Of a stretch of 64,000 nt of DNA, positions 1 to 10,948 are shown in pieces (position 1 is the stretch's first letter; every line of letters begins with the position of its first letter). Source of the stretch: Cymbidium sinense (Eukaryota; Streptophyta; Magnoliopsida; Asparagales; Orchidaceae); assembly GCA_021442155.1 (NCBI GenBank), contig CM038221.1, positions 151,767,601 through 151,831,600 of the forward strand. The letters run 5' to 3'. A program made the position numbers and the translations under genes. The notes under the pieces are model-generated. The model made no database searches and was not told the origin of the DNA. It worked only from the letters and a program-made list of their open reading frames with translations.

Positions 1-2540
1 CTCTGGGGGCAAGCCCCTAAAGTTAATTACATCCTACAGAAGGTGAGTTCCTTAGGAATACTCTCGATTAAAGTAGACAATTATTATCTCCAAAGATTTC
101 AAAGATAAGACTATCAATAAATTGGCTATGTTTAGAAAATCAAGTGGGATGGATCAAAAGAAGAGACTTATTATTGAAGCCAAAAGGAGATGAGTAGGGG
201 ATGCTCATGATAGTAGAAAACCTAGTGAGCATTCCAGACTATCATATGGTTGGGCTTTATATATTTGAAATTGAGAGGAATTATGTATTTGAGTTAAAAT
301 TTTATTAGAAAATTAGGACTTATGATTCCACAACACAAGATTGTGGAAATGCCTAAGAGGTGAGGATTTATGCTTGTAGCCCAAGGGAAACAACAATCTC
401 AGATCTTAAATCTAGGGTACTTTAGTGAGGGCCAAAGCATAACCTAAATCTAAGTGAAGATGGGTATATTATTTACCTCCATAAGAGAGAGTAAATCACC
501 CGACTGTTAGAATTATAACTGCCTGAAGTGGTAGCCAACTAACTCCTCATACATTTAAAAACCATGTAGTCAAGTCATATATTTTGAAAGATGGTTAGGA
601 TGTTATTATTTAGAAGGAAACTAAAGTCCTTAAACCCACTCCCTGAGAGACTAGAGCATGAGTGGTATGAATAATGACTTAGTTTAATACAAATTTTATC
701 AAATTTTATTTAGTTTTGGACTCTTCAATTTGGCAAAGTCTATAGGATTTTATATGTCTAAATGCATGATTAAAAAAAATTATTGGCAAAATTAGAGAAA
801 AAGAGTTATTTTCCACCATAAGGGAGACCCTCAAAGGTCAAGTCTTCCCCTATCGTGCAAGGATGAAAATCCTCTCTTAGCAAGAGTGAAATAATATAAT
901 GTGCATGATGTTAAGCATACAACATTTAGCTAAGGGGGTGATAAATCTTTTAATTATCTTGATTTAATGCATAGGCTTTATGTGAGGTTATGAGTTATTC
1001 AGAAATTTAATTATGAGTTATGATTGGGGTAAAAAGTTTATTTTTCTATGAGCCTAAGTAGATCCAAGCCATACATTAAATCATCATATATAAAGAAACT
1101 GGGAAAATACATGCCATTTCTATTGCACAATGCAAACAAATCATCAAATAATTTATAAAGCCAATGTAAAAGAATAATAGGGTGGTGCAGCCGAGTACCT
1201 CCGTACAACTCAAAAAGAAAATGGATAGCCAAGCTCTACCCTTATACATCCTGATATATGAAAGAATAATTATAAATTATAAATGATAAGTGTTATTGGG
1301 GAGTCTTCAAGTCTTCATGCTTCCTCCATTTCTTCATTTGATTTACCTCATTTGATTTGGTAGGCTTCTAGGCATAACATGGCACCCTAGGGTTAAACCT
1401 TCTAGCCAATGTTCATCCTTAACCCCCATAACACTTAACCAAATTCTTAATCTATAATTACATCAAAAATAGGAAAAGAAAATCTAACTACACCTACAAA
1501 ATAAGTGTCAGCTAAACACACCATACAACCCAAGCAGTTATTTGTATAATTTGGACTTAGCACCCTGCACATGGGTAACTAAGTCCACCTATACTAATGT
1601 TGATCATGCTTAGGGGTTAAGCAACCTATAAAAGAGAACATTTATATTTATTTTAAGCACCTCTTAAGCTCAATATCCTGCATAAAATATGATTAGGCTA
1701 ATCACACCCTATCATGCAGTCTACAAAGCATACACCCTAACATCCAGTTTATAATAATATATCACAAAATAAAGCATACATCAAATCATGCACCACCCTA
1801 ACATAAACCTAGAAGTGGTGACTCAATTCTAATGTGTGTGTATCAAGGCTTGTGTGGTATGTTCTAACTAGGATTTAGAGTTGTCATTCTCTAAGTATGA
1901 AGGACATTTAATTATAAAGGGTTGTTTCAATTTAAATTATTTAATCGATTTGTAAATTTTACTTAATATTTTCTGTTATTTCATTTGACCTACACAAAAT
2001 AACAAGTGTTATAAAGAGAAGTAAAGAGAGGATCACTCTCTTTTATCTCTACCTGAAGTCACATCTAAAGCAAATCAATTAATCAATTCTCTTTAGTGAA
2101 TGACTTATTACACATTTTAATTAATGCTAAGTTTAGGTTCACTTTAAATAATCTCATTCAATAAGAAAGGCATCTTAAGATTAATTGGAATTAATTACTA
2201 TCACATAACACATATTTGTTCATTTCTTTTCATCATATATATGACATGATATGATTAAGTCCTAAACATACCTATACATGCAATTTGTATCTTAACACAC
2301 TTAAATGATGAATGTAAACAAATGTACTTGGAATTGATGTTCATTTGGTCGAATCATTTTTGTCATATTAATTTAAAGCTCTATCTAAAGTTTTATACAA
2401 AAACATAAGAAAAGAACTCTAAATCATATGACTAATCAACCTAACCACTTGAACAAAAATATGAATGCATGTCTTTTAATAGAAAAATGAAGTTTTCTTT
2501 CATTAGCTAATTACACATTCAAATGTATAAAAGTTTTAAG

Positions 2541-2890
2541 CAAGTATGACGCCATTGTTCTACACCAGGGGAGTAAGGTAGAACCCTTCTTGGGGCTACT
2601 TAAAGCCGTGCGTCCCCGGAATGTCCAGACTAATATACCCGCTACTCTTAAATACATATGAATGTATAAACAATTATAAAAATGAAAATAATGCAAAAGT
2701 AGAATTTAATTGAATTGATTTATTTATGCAAATGAATTAAAACTCTATTTAATTACCAATGTTAAGATGCATAAGAAAGAAATCAAATGAGTATGCCGCC
2801 TTTGTTCTGCACCAGGGGAGTGAGGTTGGAACCTCTTTGGAGCTACTTAAAATTGTGCGTCCCCGCAATGTCCAAACTAATATACCCATT
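2541..2890 (-). repeat. LTR GC-rich sub-repeat, two copies
   Basis: Two related segments of about 100 bp (2541-2655 and 2780-2890) share a core that reads ACCAGGGGAGT, a GGGGCTACTTAAAG-like stretch and GTCCAGACTAATATACCC. They are clearly richer in GC than their surroundings. The spacing of about 240 bp suggests a tandem duplication. The same core occurs one to three times in each LTR copy of the window. Its function is not known to me. Confidence 0.75.
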
Positions 2891-4877
2891 AACATTCAAA
2901 CTTATGCAAGTCAATATATTAATGTAAGAAAGAGACTTCACTTCATACACTTAGCTTATATTTACATGCATCTCCTATGTATGTGTAAATAAAGTCACAA
3001 TATACATATTATTCTTCATTAATAAGCTTTCAAAATACATTTGAGATTTAATAGTGATAATAGCCACACATATTTCTAATTAAGTCAGCACATAAAAATT
3101 GACATAAAAGAAATCAATTTTATTTGATTAATTTGAAAGAAATGAATGCATAAATACAAGTGGCATATAATATTTTAACATGATTGGAAGGAAATAAAGA
3201 AACACAAGGATGTAATTTTATTCAATCCAACTAAGTCCTAAGGACAATCATATTAAACAAACTCATTCAAAATAAATCAAAGTTTCTTAAAGCCATTTTT
3301 GATCTTTATGTTTGATTTGATTTAAGTAATGTGAAAGAGGTTTGTTAATCCTAATCCCATTCCCCATATGTGTGAGTTAATTTGATTTACTGAAAAGCAA
3401 TTAGGTTTATTTTATGGCTTAATTAGGTTGAGGTATGAATTAAATCAATTAATTAAAACCTTACCTACATCACCTTAAGCTAATTAACTAAATAATATTG
3501 AACCAACATGAGATGCAACCACTTGAAAAGTAAATTAGGAATGCTCCTAAGAATGAAAGGGGCCTAATGTAATTGGCTCATAATTAATAGTAAATTAAGC
3601 TTAAGAGACTCACTTAATTACTTTATGATTTTCTCACACATGTGAGCTAACCATAATTTCATTAGCTCTCTCTTTAAGTTATTGAACACCCAAAGCTACC
3701 CAAGAGTTAATTAGGGAAGGTAGGTTTAATCAAGTTAATTCAATTCATTAATTATCTAATTAAATCCTAATTATCCTTAATCAACAAAATGAAATGGACT
3801 TAGGGGAAAAGACAATGAAAGAAGCCTAAGTCTCAATCCCTAAATCTTTTCAATTAGTTAATTAAAATTCAGATATAATTTGGGTTTTGATTGATTTGTT
3901 TAATTGATTAATTAATGAGTCTTAATTAATTAATTTTAAAGAGGGAATGAAGAAGACTTAAGGAAAATATTGGAAGAGGGGTCCCAACCCATTTCCCAAT
4001 GTTTCTCCACTATTAATAGAGGCTAATAAACTCAATTGATGGACCAATTCACTGTTCATTTGATTAATTATTATTAATTAAGTTAAGAGGGTAGTTAAGA
4101 CTTAATCAATCAATTTCTCTAATTAACTATCCAATAAATTCCAAGAAAACTAGGGGAGGTAGAGGTCATCCCCCTAAATATTTTTTAGAAAGTTTGAAAT
4201 TAATTAGATAATTAATTAGAGAGTAATTATGCTAATTAAATTTTTAATTAAACCTTAATTAAGTAAAAATTACTATTAAAAGTAAGTTAATAATAATTTT
4301 CTTGGATTCTCCTCTGAAATACCTTTAAAATATGCCCTATTTATATTTTTTGGATTTTTCTAGGATCGATTATAATTTTAGGAAGTTTTAGCCTTAAAAA
4401 TTAATTAAAATAACCCTAATTAACCCTTAATCTCATCGGCATCACATGGCTACTGATGCAGCATGCACTTTGCATGTGGTGCTACTGGATAGGCTATTTA
4501 AGTTCTCAAATTAAGAAGATGACTCAGATTATGGCGGACATGCTTTCCTGTGGACCGTTCGATCTAAGATCGAATGTCCATAATCAGATCCTGCGATTAA
4601 GGTGGAAATAGAGGTGAATCCGGATCAGATCAAAACCATCCATTTAGATCATGCAGAATGGGCGTCCCATGATTTGTCTCTTTCGTGAATGGCAAAAGAT
4701 GGATACCGTTCATCTTTCTCCATTCGATCCGAGCTCACCAGAGCTCGGATTGGGATCAAATTGATCCCACATCATCAGGAGGAGGAGACGAGCACATCCA
4801 ATGATAAAAAAATGCATGACATTTAAATTTTCTTTGAAAAGGACCACCACATTTTCCTAAATTGACAATTTTGAGGA

Positions 4878-4884
4878 TTACCTC
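4878..4884 (-). promoter_or_regulatory. Splice-donor-like site in LTR copy R1
   Basis: Read on the minus strand the sequence is GGTGAG|GTAATCC, with GT at 4881-4880. It corresponds to the AG|GTATGC site at 25221-25228 in the complete LTR. The TATA-like position of this copy (GGGGTATGC on the minus strand, about 5302) lies about 420 bp upstream, the same spacing as in other copies. Splicing is inferred only from conservation. Confidence 0.4.
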
Positions 4885-5699
4885 ACCGAAACTAATGTTC
4901 AGTGGTGGGATCGACTCAGGTAGCTTTATTTCATATAAATGAAGCCTTGTTGAGCTGAATGATCTTTGATTTGAGGTGGTTTGCTCTATGGACCAAGCTC
5001 CTTCTATTTGGTAATCGATCTTGATCGAGGTATGGCTTTCGCTGGCCTTGGAACTCAAGGGATGATTTACTTGGCTTCGATTAGGCGCGGTGAAGGTGTG
5101 TGCAAGTTTAATTGGAGTTTGGTTGAGAAATGGGTGGGTTTGAATTAAGAGAGGTCTTCCTTATTTTGGATTCACACGTAGAGAACAATAGCGGATCGGG
5201 GGAAGCTTGGGGTGCTCTAGGAAGCTCTCTGAGATTTCAAAATCACTCAAGGGACTCAAAGAATTCAAATTGTGATAATTTCCACTCAAATTAAGAGAGC
5301 ATACCCCGAAATCGAGTGTGATGGATGGATGAGATTTGTCCATAAATTTCCATTGATTCGCTGTCATTGAGGCATCGGAGGGGTCACCGTCAGCTCCATG
5401 TGGCTCACAAGGAGTGGAGGAAGCTATGGTAGGGAGCTCAAGATATGATATGGGAGGATTAAGTTGGGTTTGTACTTTGGGTGCTCGGGTATGAAGGGAG
5501 GTGACTTGGTTCACCTCCTTTTGGTCCATGGCTGATCTTAGTGGTTCTAGGGTGGGCTAGGGAGGCTAAGCATACCCCATTTGGAAATGGGATGACTGCC
5601 ATGGTGATGGGAGAGTGGACCTTGCCTCTTATGGCAAGAATCCAATGCAAATGAGCTTGTCCAATGGTTAATTCCTTTAGGTTAGGTCCCACTTGGACT

Positions 5700-6960
5700 T
5701 GGGCTAGTTTTGGAATGATCTAGGCCTAGTTTGGTTAGCTCCTAGGGTCCCATGGGTTGTTTGGGGTGGTTTGGCTTCATATGGTCAAATGGGTTCAATT
5801 AGGTTAAGTTGGGATGGGCTGAACAATTGGTCAAATTGGGTCAAACTAAGGCTTCGGTTAGATTCAAATGATGTTTTGAAGAGTTTTGGTTCAAGTGGTT
5901 TTGATTAATTTGGCTTAGGTTTGATTTTGGCTCATTTGGATTCAAATAGGTCAAATGGGCTAAGTTGATCAATTTGACCAATTTGGCCAAATTGGATTGG
6001 GTTAGGTGTTGGTTCATGTTCAATTGGTTAATTAAAAATGATTGTAGGCTTTGATTTGGTTTAATTTAGAATTAAATTTGATTTTGGCTAATTTGACCTT
6101 TTAGGTCAATTTAGGCTAGGTTGGGTCAAGTTAACCAATTGGTTAAATTGAGCTTAATCATGGCTTTGGTCAAGTTCAATAAATGATTTAAAATGAACTT
6201 GAGCCATTGGTTGCAATCAATTTGGATCATAGACCCAATTTGACATTTTAGGCCAATTTGGGTCAACTTAGGTCAAATGGCCAATTGGACTTGGTTTGAC
6301 TCAATTGAGGGTTTGGTCATGTTCAATCATTGATTATGAATTGGTTTGAATCAATGGTTTCAATCAATTTGGTATATGATAGGTTTTGGCTAGTTTGGGT
6401 TTCATTTAGGCTAAAGGTTGACTTGGTGAAAGGACCAAGTTAACTTGGTTTGACCCAATTCAAGGTAGTTGATCACCCTAGGATGATTGTTGATCATGAT
6501 ATGGGGTTTGGATGGGCTTAGTTCAATCCAATTTGGGTTGGATTAGAACTTGGCTCAAAAGGGTCTTTAGGTCACTTTGGGTCAAGTGGACCTAAATGGG
6601 TCAATTGGTTTGGTTTTGGCTTGATTCAAGTTTAGTTGAACTCACATATGAGCATAGGATGAAAATATAAATCCAATTGCAATTGTTTTGGAGTCAAATA
6701 AATTTTGGTTCATATTGCAATTTTGAGTCAAAAGGAGTCAACATGGGCTTGGCTTGAGTTAACTTAGATTTGGTTTGATAATTGTAGCCTGTGTTTAAAT
6801 TTGGAACAACGATTGAAGGAATGATTGAATCATGAAGAAAATCATGGGTTTTGAGTTGATTTGGATATCATTTAGTCAAGTTCAAGAAATTGGCTAAAAA
6901 GGCTAAAATTGGAAATTTGATTTGATTTGAGTTTGGTTTTGGCCATTTGGATTTATATTT
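5700..6960 (-). repeat. TTGACC/CCAAT-rich low-complexity zone of LTR R1
   Basis: About 1.2 kb is built from degenerate short words such as TTGGGTCAA, GGTCAATTTGG and CCAATTGGTC. Read in the LTR sense these give many TTGACC and CCAAT words. The same zone occurs at 23380-24440, 31420-32420, 46500-47580 and 55850-56830 (plus copies), and as a stub at 43140-43380. TTGAC[C/T] is the core of the plant W-box bound by WRKY factors. Whether these words act as binding sites is not shown by the sequence. Confidence 0.7.
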
Positions 6961-7128
6961 CATTTATATTTGTGAATATAAATGAAGATATAAATGATTC
7001 ATGAGAAAATCACTTGAGTTTGGAGTGATGTGGAAGTAAATTTGACAAAGTTTAAGGATGTAGGCCAAAAGGGCTTAAGTAGGGAATTGATTTAGTTTGT
7101 TTTATTTTTGGTCATTGGAGGGTGGGTC

Positions 7129-8152
7129 TTGTCCATAATCAAAATAAAACTTAACAAAAATTTGTATTAGATTTAAGTCATTATTCATGCCCTACATGAT
7201 CCAGTCTCTTAGGGAGTGTGTTTAAGGATTTAGTCTCTTTCTAAATAAATAACAACATAGCTATCTTGCAAAGTATAAGACTTGCCTACATGTATTTAAA
7301 ATCATAAGAAGATTTAGTTGGCCACCACCAGGCGGTTGTAAGTCCAATAGTTGGGTGTTTTACTCTCGCATTTGGAGATAAACCATACACACATTTCCAC
7401 CTTTGATTTAGGTCATTCCTTGGCCCTTTCCAAAGCTCCCTAGATTTAGGTTCAGAGGTTGCTGTTTCCTTTTGCCGGCTACAGGTATAAATCCTCACCT
7501 CTTTGGCATTTCTACAATCTTGTGTTGTGAAATTGTAAGCCCTAGATTTCTAATAAAAATTCAACTCAAACATAAAAATTCTTCTTAAATTTCAAAAATA
7601 TAAAGCCCAATCATAGGATAGTTTGGGATGCTCGGTTTCTTAACATCATGAGCATCTCCTACTCATCTCCCTTCAATTTCGATAATAACTATCTCCTTTT
7701 GATCAATCTCTCTTGTTCTTCAAAAAAAAAAACCAATTTGTTGATAGTCCTATCTTTGAAATCTTTGGAGCTATTGATCATTTACCTTAATTGAGAATAT
7801 TCTTAAGGAATCTCATTCCTTAGGATGTAATTAACTATGGGGGCTTGCCTCCATAGGAAACTTAACGAACTCAATTTAAAATAAACCTTACTTTACTTTT
7901 CCATGTAAATTAGGGAAAGAATCTCTAGTACATTTCAAAGACCCATTGTCCTTAGGAGTCCTCATTAGGTGATTAGGTCCATTGTAGGATGGTGACTTCT
8001 GTCTCTCGAGATAGTACATCATTCCTCAATGTCGCACCCGATCAACCTAATGAGTACATCTGTGGATCTACGTGGTGTCCCAACAAATAAGTATTATTTT
8101 ATTTTTCAAATTTATAAATTTTGAGAAATAAAATAAGAAAAAAAATACACCA
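7129..8152 (+). mobile_element. 5' LTR remnant (3'-terminal 1 kb only)
   Basis: It matches the last kilobase of the complete LTRs, for example 29110-30070 and 52250-53240. It carries the same sequence of hairpins: an AAGGAAT/ATTCCTT stem (7803-7826), a GGGGGC/GCCTCC-type stem (about 7833-7857), a TTTAC/GTAAA stem (about 7890-7912) and a CTCGAG-centred stem near 8000-8016. A conserved GTGTCCCAA motif sits near 8080 and the LTR ends in CACCA at 8152, or CACCACA at 8154. The left edge joins minus-strand copy R1 without any target-site context, so about 6.7 kb of this LTR, including any promoter, is gone. Confidence 0.85.
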
Positions 8153-8162
8153 CAGATTTTTC

Positions 8163-8181
8163 TAGCGACTCCGCTAGGGAT
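8163..8181 (+). other. Primer-binding site, tRNA-Arg type
   Basis: TAGCGACTCCGCTAGGGAT starts ten bases after the CACCA LTR end. It resembles TGGCGACTCC-type PBSs that I recall as matching the 3' end of plant tRNA-Arg in Ogre-type elements. Two G-to-A differences from that form fit deamination of methylated cytosine on the other strand. The same site recurs at 53251-53268 after another LTR, which supports the boundary. The tRNA assignment is from memory of the family. Confidence 0.65.
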
Positions 8182-8326
8182 AGTCCCTCTCTCCATATTT
8201 GGTAAATGATAATTATCTCCAAGTATCGATAGTAGGTTTGTATTTTATATGAATTTGAGGCTATCCTTGTTTTCCATTGGCATTTAGTTTATTTCATTCT
8301 TAAGCTAAGGTAGCCAACTTCCTTTA

Positions 8327-8361
8327 GGTTTTAGGACCTCACTTCTGTAGGTCTTAAAACC
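8327..8361 (+). other. Leader hairpin downstream of the PBS
   Basis: The 13-base arm GGTTTTAGGACCT (8327-8339) and AGGTCTTAAAACC (8349-8361) pair around a 9-base loop, with a single G-U pair. The related leader at 53414-53449 repeats it with one mismatch. A stable hairpin just after the PBS is where retroelements often keep a packaging or dimerisation signal, but that role is inferred. The surrounding leader, 8182-8580, has no other feature I recognise and is conserved at 53270-53640. Confidence 0.5.
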
Positions 8362-8584
8362 CCTGTTGGGTCCGCCAATAGATGAAAATAAAATTTAAAA
8401 CAATAAAAAATGACTAAAAATTTTGTTGAACTCCTCATTCCCATTTCTGTGAGAAGGAAAGGTTCATTAGAAAAATAAAGAAAAATAAATCCTTTATAAA
8501 AATTTCACTTTTCAAAAGCACTTTTCCAAAAAGTTCACATAACAAAATATTTCAACCTCATCTAACAATCTTCAAGATTGCTAT

Positions 8585-9425
8585 ATGCAAGATCATTTCG
8601 AAAATCAAAAGTTAAGAATTATATTTTCAAAAGCACATATGAACATCTTCATTCAATATACCCAAATTTATTGAATGAAGATTTCATTTCTAAACAAAAT
8701 CAGCAATCATCTTTGGAAAAAGCACAAATGAACATCCTCATTCAATATACTAAAATTTATTGAATAGAGATTTTATTTTCAAACAAAATTAAAAATCATC
8801 TTTTCAAAAAGTACAAATGATCCTCATTCAATATACCTAAATTTATTGAATGAATATTTCATTTCAAAAACAAAATAAAAAATCATCTATTCAAAAAGAA
8901 TAAATGAACATCCTCATTCAATACACCAAATTTATTGAATGAAAATTTTATTTCAAAAACAAAATAAAAAATCATCTTTTCAAAAAGCATAAATGAACAT
9001 CCTCATTCAATATACCCAAATTTATTAAATGAAGATTTCATTTCAAAAATAAAATAAAAAAAATCATCTTTTCAAAAAGCGCAAATGAACATCCTCATTC
9101 AATATACCCAAATTTATTGAATGAAGATTTCATTTTAAACAAAATAAAAAAAACCAACTTTTTAAAAATCACATATGAACATCCTCATTCAATACACCCA
9201 AATTTATTGAATGAAGATTTGATATCCAAATAAAAATCAAAACCATCTTTCAAAAGCCACAAATGAACATCCTCATTCAATATACCCAAATTTATTGAAT
9301 GAAGATTTCATTTTCAAATAAAATCAAAATTATCTTTCAAAAAGCACATATTTAAAAATGAACACAGCCATTTAATATACCCAAATTTATTGAATGAAGA
9401 TTTCATTTCCAAACAAAATAATATC
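8585..9425 (+). repeat. Leader tandem hairpin array, family 1 (about 88 bp unit)
   Basis: Nine or so tandem units of about 85-95 bp each contain a near-perfect hairpin. Its arms are CTTCATTCAATA and TATTGAATGAAG around the loop TACCCAAATT, for example 8647-8658 with 8669-8680. Units are separated by A-rich spacers of the type CAAAATCAAAAATCATC, ATTTCAAAAAGCACA and GAACATC. The open frame at 8578-8763 is only a reading through the repeat. The same array occurs at about 53730-54670. Confidence 0.9.
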
Positions 9426-9429
9426 ATAA

Positions 9430-9715
9430 CATTGAAATTCCATTTCAACATATCTCACATATGTTGAAGTTATAATTTCTTTGTTTCAAAAAGTACAAAT
9501 TTGAAAATAAGCCTTTTCATTCAATATGCCCAAACATGTTGGATGGAGGTTTTTATTTTCAAATAAAATTTCACCATTTGAAATTCCACTCAGCACATCC
9601 CATATGTGTTAAGTTAGAATTTCCTTCTTTTCAAAAGTAATAATCACACACAAAATTTCATCTTTGAAAAATAAAACATAATTGGCTCCCATTTGACCTA
9701 CCCAAATGTATCAAA
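9430..9715 (+). repeat. Leader hairpins of divergent sequence, transition zone
   Basis: Four hairpins sit in register with the arrays on either side but have different arms: TTCAACATA/TATGTTGAA (9444-9452 with 9460-9468), CATTCAA/TTGGATG (near 9515-9540), ACTCAGCACA/TGTGTTAAGT (near 9588-9615) and CCCATTTGA/TCAAATGAG (near 9685-9718). Their stems are kept, allowing G-U pairs and one or two mismatches, although the bases differ from both array families. The third is also present at about 54700. Confidence 0.75.
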
Positions 9716-10850
9716 TGAGAGTTCCATTTTTAAAAATAAATTTGGATCTTTTATTTAGCATACCCAAATTTACTAAGTAAAGATACCTCTTTTCAAAATC
9801 AAAACATCAAAACCAAAAATAACACATTTGGATTCTTCATTTAACATACCCAAATTTGCTAAGTAAAGATCCTCTTTTAAAAAATCATAAAAATCAAAAC
9901 ACATTTGGATTCTTTATTTAGCATACCAAAATTTGTTAAGTAAAGATCCTCTTTTCAAAAATCATAAAAATCTAAACACATTTGGATCCTTTATTTAGCA
10001 TACACAAATTTGCTAAGTAAAGATCCCCTTTTCAAAAATCATAAAAATAAAAACACATTTGGATTCTTCATTTAGCATACCGAAATTTTCTAAGTGAAGA
10101 TCCTCTAATCAAAATATAAAAACCAAACACATTTGAATTCTTTATTTAGCATAACCAAATTTGCTAAGTAAAGATTCTCTTGTCAAAAATCAAAATCAAA
10201 CACATTTGGATTCTTTATTTAGCATACCTAAATTTTCTAAGTAAAGAACCTTTTTTAAAAAATTACAAAATTAGACACATTTGGATTCTTTATTTAGCAT
10301 ACTCAAATTTTCTAAGTAAAGATCCTCTTTTCAAAAATCAAAATCAAACACATTTGGATTTTTATTTAGCATACCCAAATTTGCTAAGTGAAGATTCCAT
10401 TTTCAAAATCAAAAACACAAAGAATCAAAATAAAAACATTTGGACTTTATTTAGCATACACAAATTTGCTAAGTAAAGTTCCCATTTCTAAACTCACACA
10501 TGTTTCACATCATAAGCAAACAAGCAAAAGAAAAGGAAATTGTTTTCAAACTTCTCATTTAGTATACCCAAATTTGCTAAATGAGTAATCTCAAACAAAA
10601 TTAATTGATATTTAACATACTCAAATTTGTTAAATAAAGGGTCCCTAAACAATAAAAATCAAATTCAAATATGAACTAATGTAAGCATAAAAAATCTCTT
10701 CAAAATATTTGAACCCATTTCAAACATACAAAAATTTATTGAAAATAGTTTCTAAATTCAAAATCTCTTCCCCAATTATAAATTCAAAAATCTCTCCTAA
10801 AATCAAATAGCCCCACTTAACATATTCAAATTGTTGAGTATATGTTCAAA
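9716..10850 (+). repeat. Leader tandem hairpin array, family 2 (about 65-75 bp unit)
   Basis: A dozen or so units carry the hairpin arms CTTTATTTAGCA and TGCTAAGTAAAG around the same loop as family 1, TACCCAAATT. They are separated by spacers such as TCCTCTTTTCAAAAATC and AAAACACATTTGGATT. Towards the gag side the units decay into shorter stems (10550-10850), for example CTCATTTAG/CTAAATGAG and TATTTAACA/TGTTAAATA. The open frames at 10180-10588 are readings through the repeat. The related array at 62640-63295 belongs to another copy. Confidence 0.88.
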
Positions 10851-10948
10851 TTCTAAAACAAATTAAAGCAAAAATCTGATTTCAGTTTGTTTTAAAAAAA
10901 TGCAGAATTTCAACTTAGTTTCAGTCAGATTCGCTCAAGTTCAGTTCA

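Larger units (their letters stand above)
1..7128 (-). mobile_element. Truncated giant LTR, minus strand (copy R1)
   Basis: This stretch is the reverse complement of most of the LTR seen complete at 22392-30070. Reading along the plus strand it shows, in order, the LTR 3' hairpin zone (1-130), the conserved blocks near 300-560, 780-930 and 1170-1250, the acceptor-like sites (near 1494 and 1625), the GC-rich sub-repeat (2541-2890), an AATTAA-rich zone (3300-4430), the first-exon-like zone (4880-5310) and the TTGACC-rich zone (5700-6960). The LTR 3' end lies beyond the left edge of the window. The LTR 5' end, roughly the first 0.8 kb, is missing: at about 7128 the sequence switches abruptly to a plus-strand LTR 3' part. 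There is no coding content; open frames such as 5161-5529 are not conserved in the other copies. Confidence 0.85.

Noticed and set aside
5161..5529. 122-codon minus-strand open frame, the longest in the left part
   Set aside because: It lies in the LTR near the TATA-like site. Open frames at the corresponding places of other LTRs (24614-24898, 48062-48325, 42373-42603, 32806-33039) are in different frames or meet stops when aligned, so no protein is conserved.
8578..10588. Open frames with similar peptides in the leader (8578-8763, 10180-10476, 10388-10588), likewise 62631-62936
   Set aside because: They are translations of tandem hairpin units. The resemblance between peptides comes from the DNA repeat.
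8640..10850. Possible CRISPR-like array of regular repeats
   Set aside because: Units are degenerate, spacers are not unique, the context is a plant retrotransposon leader, and there are no cas genes.
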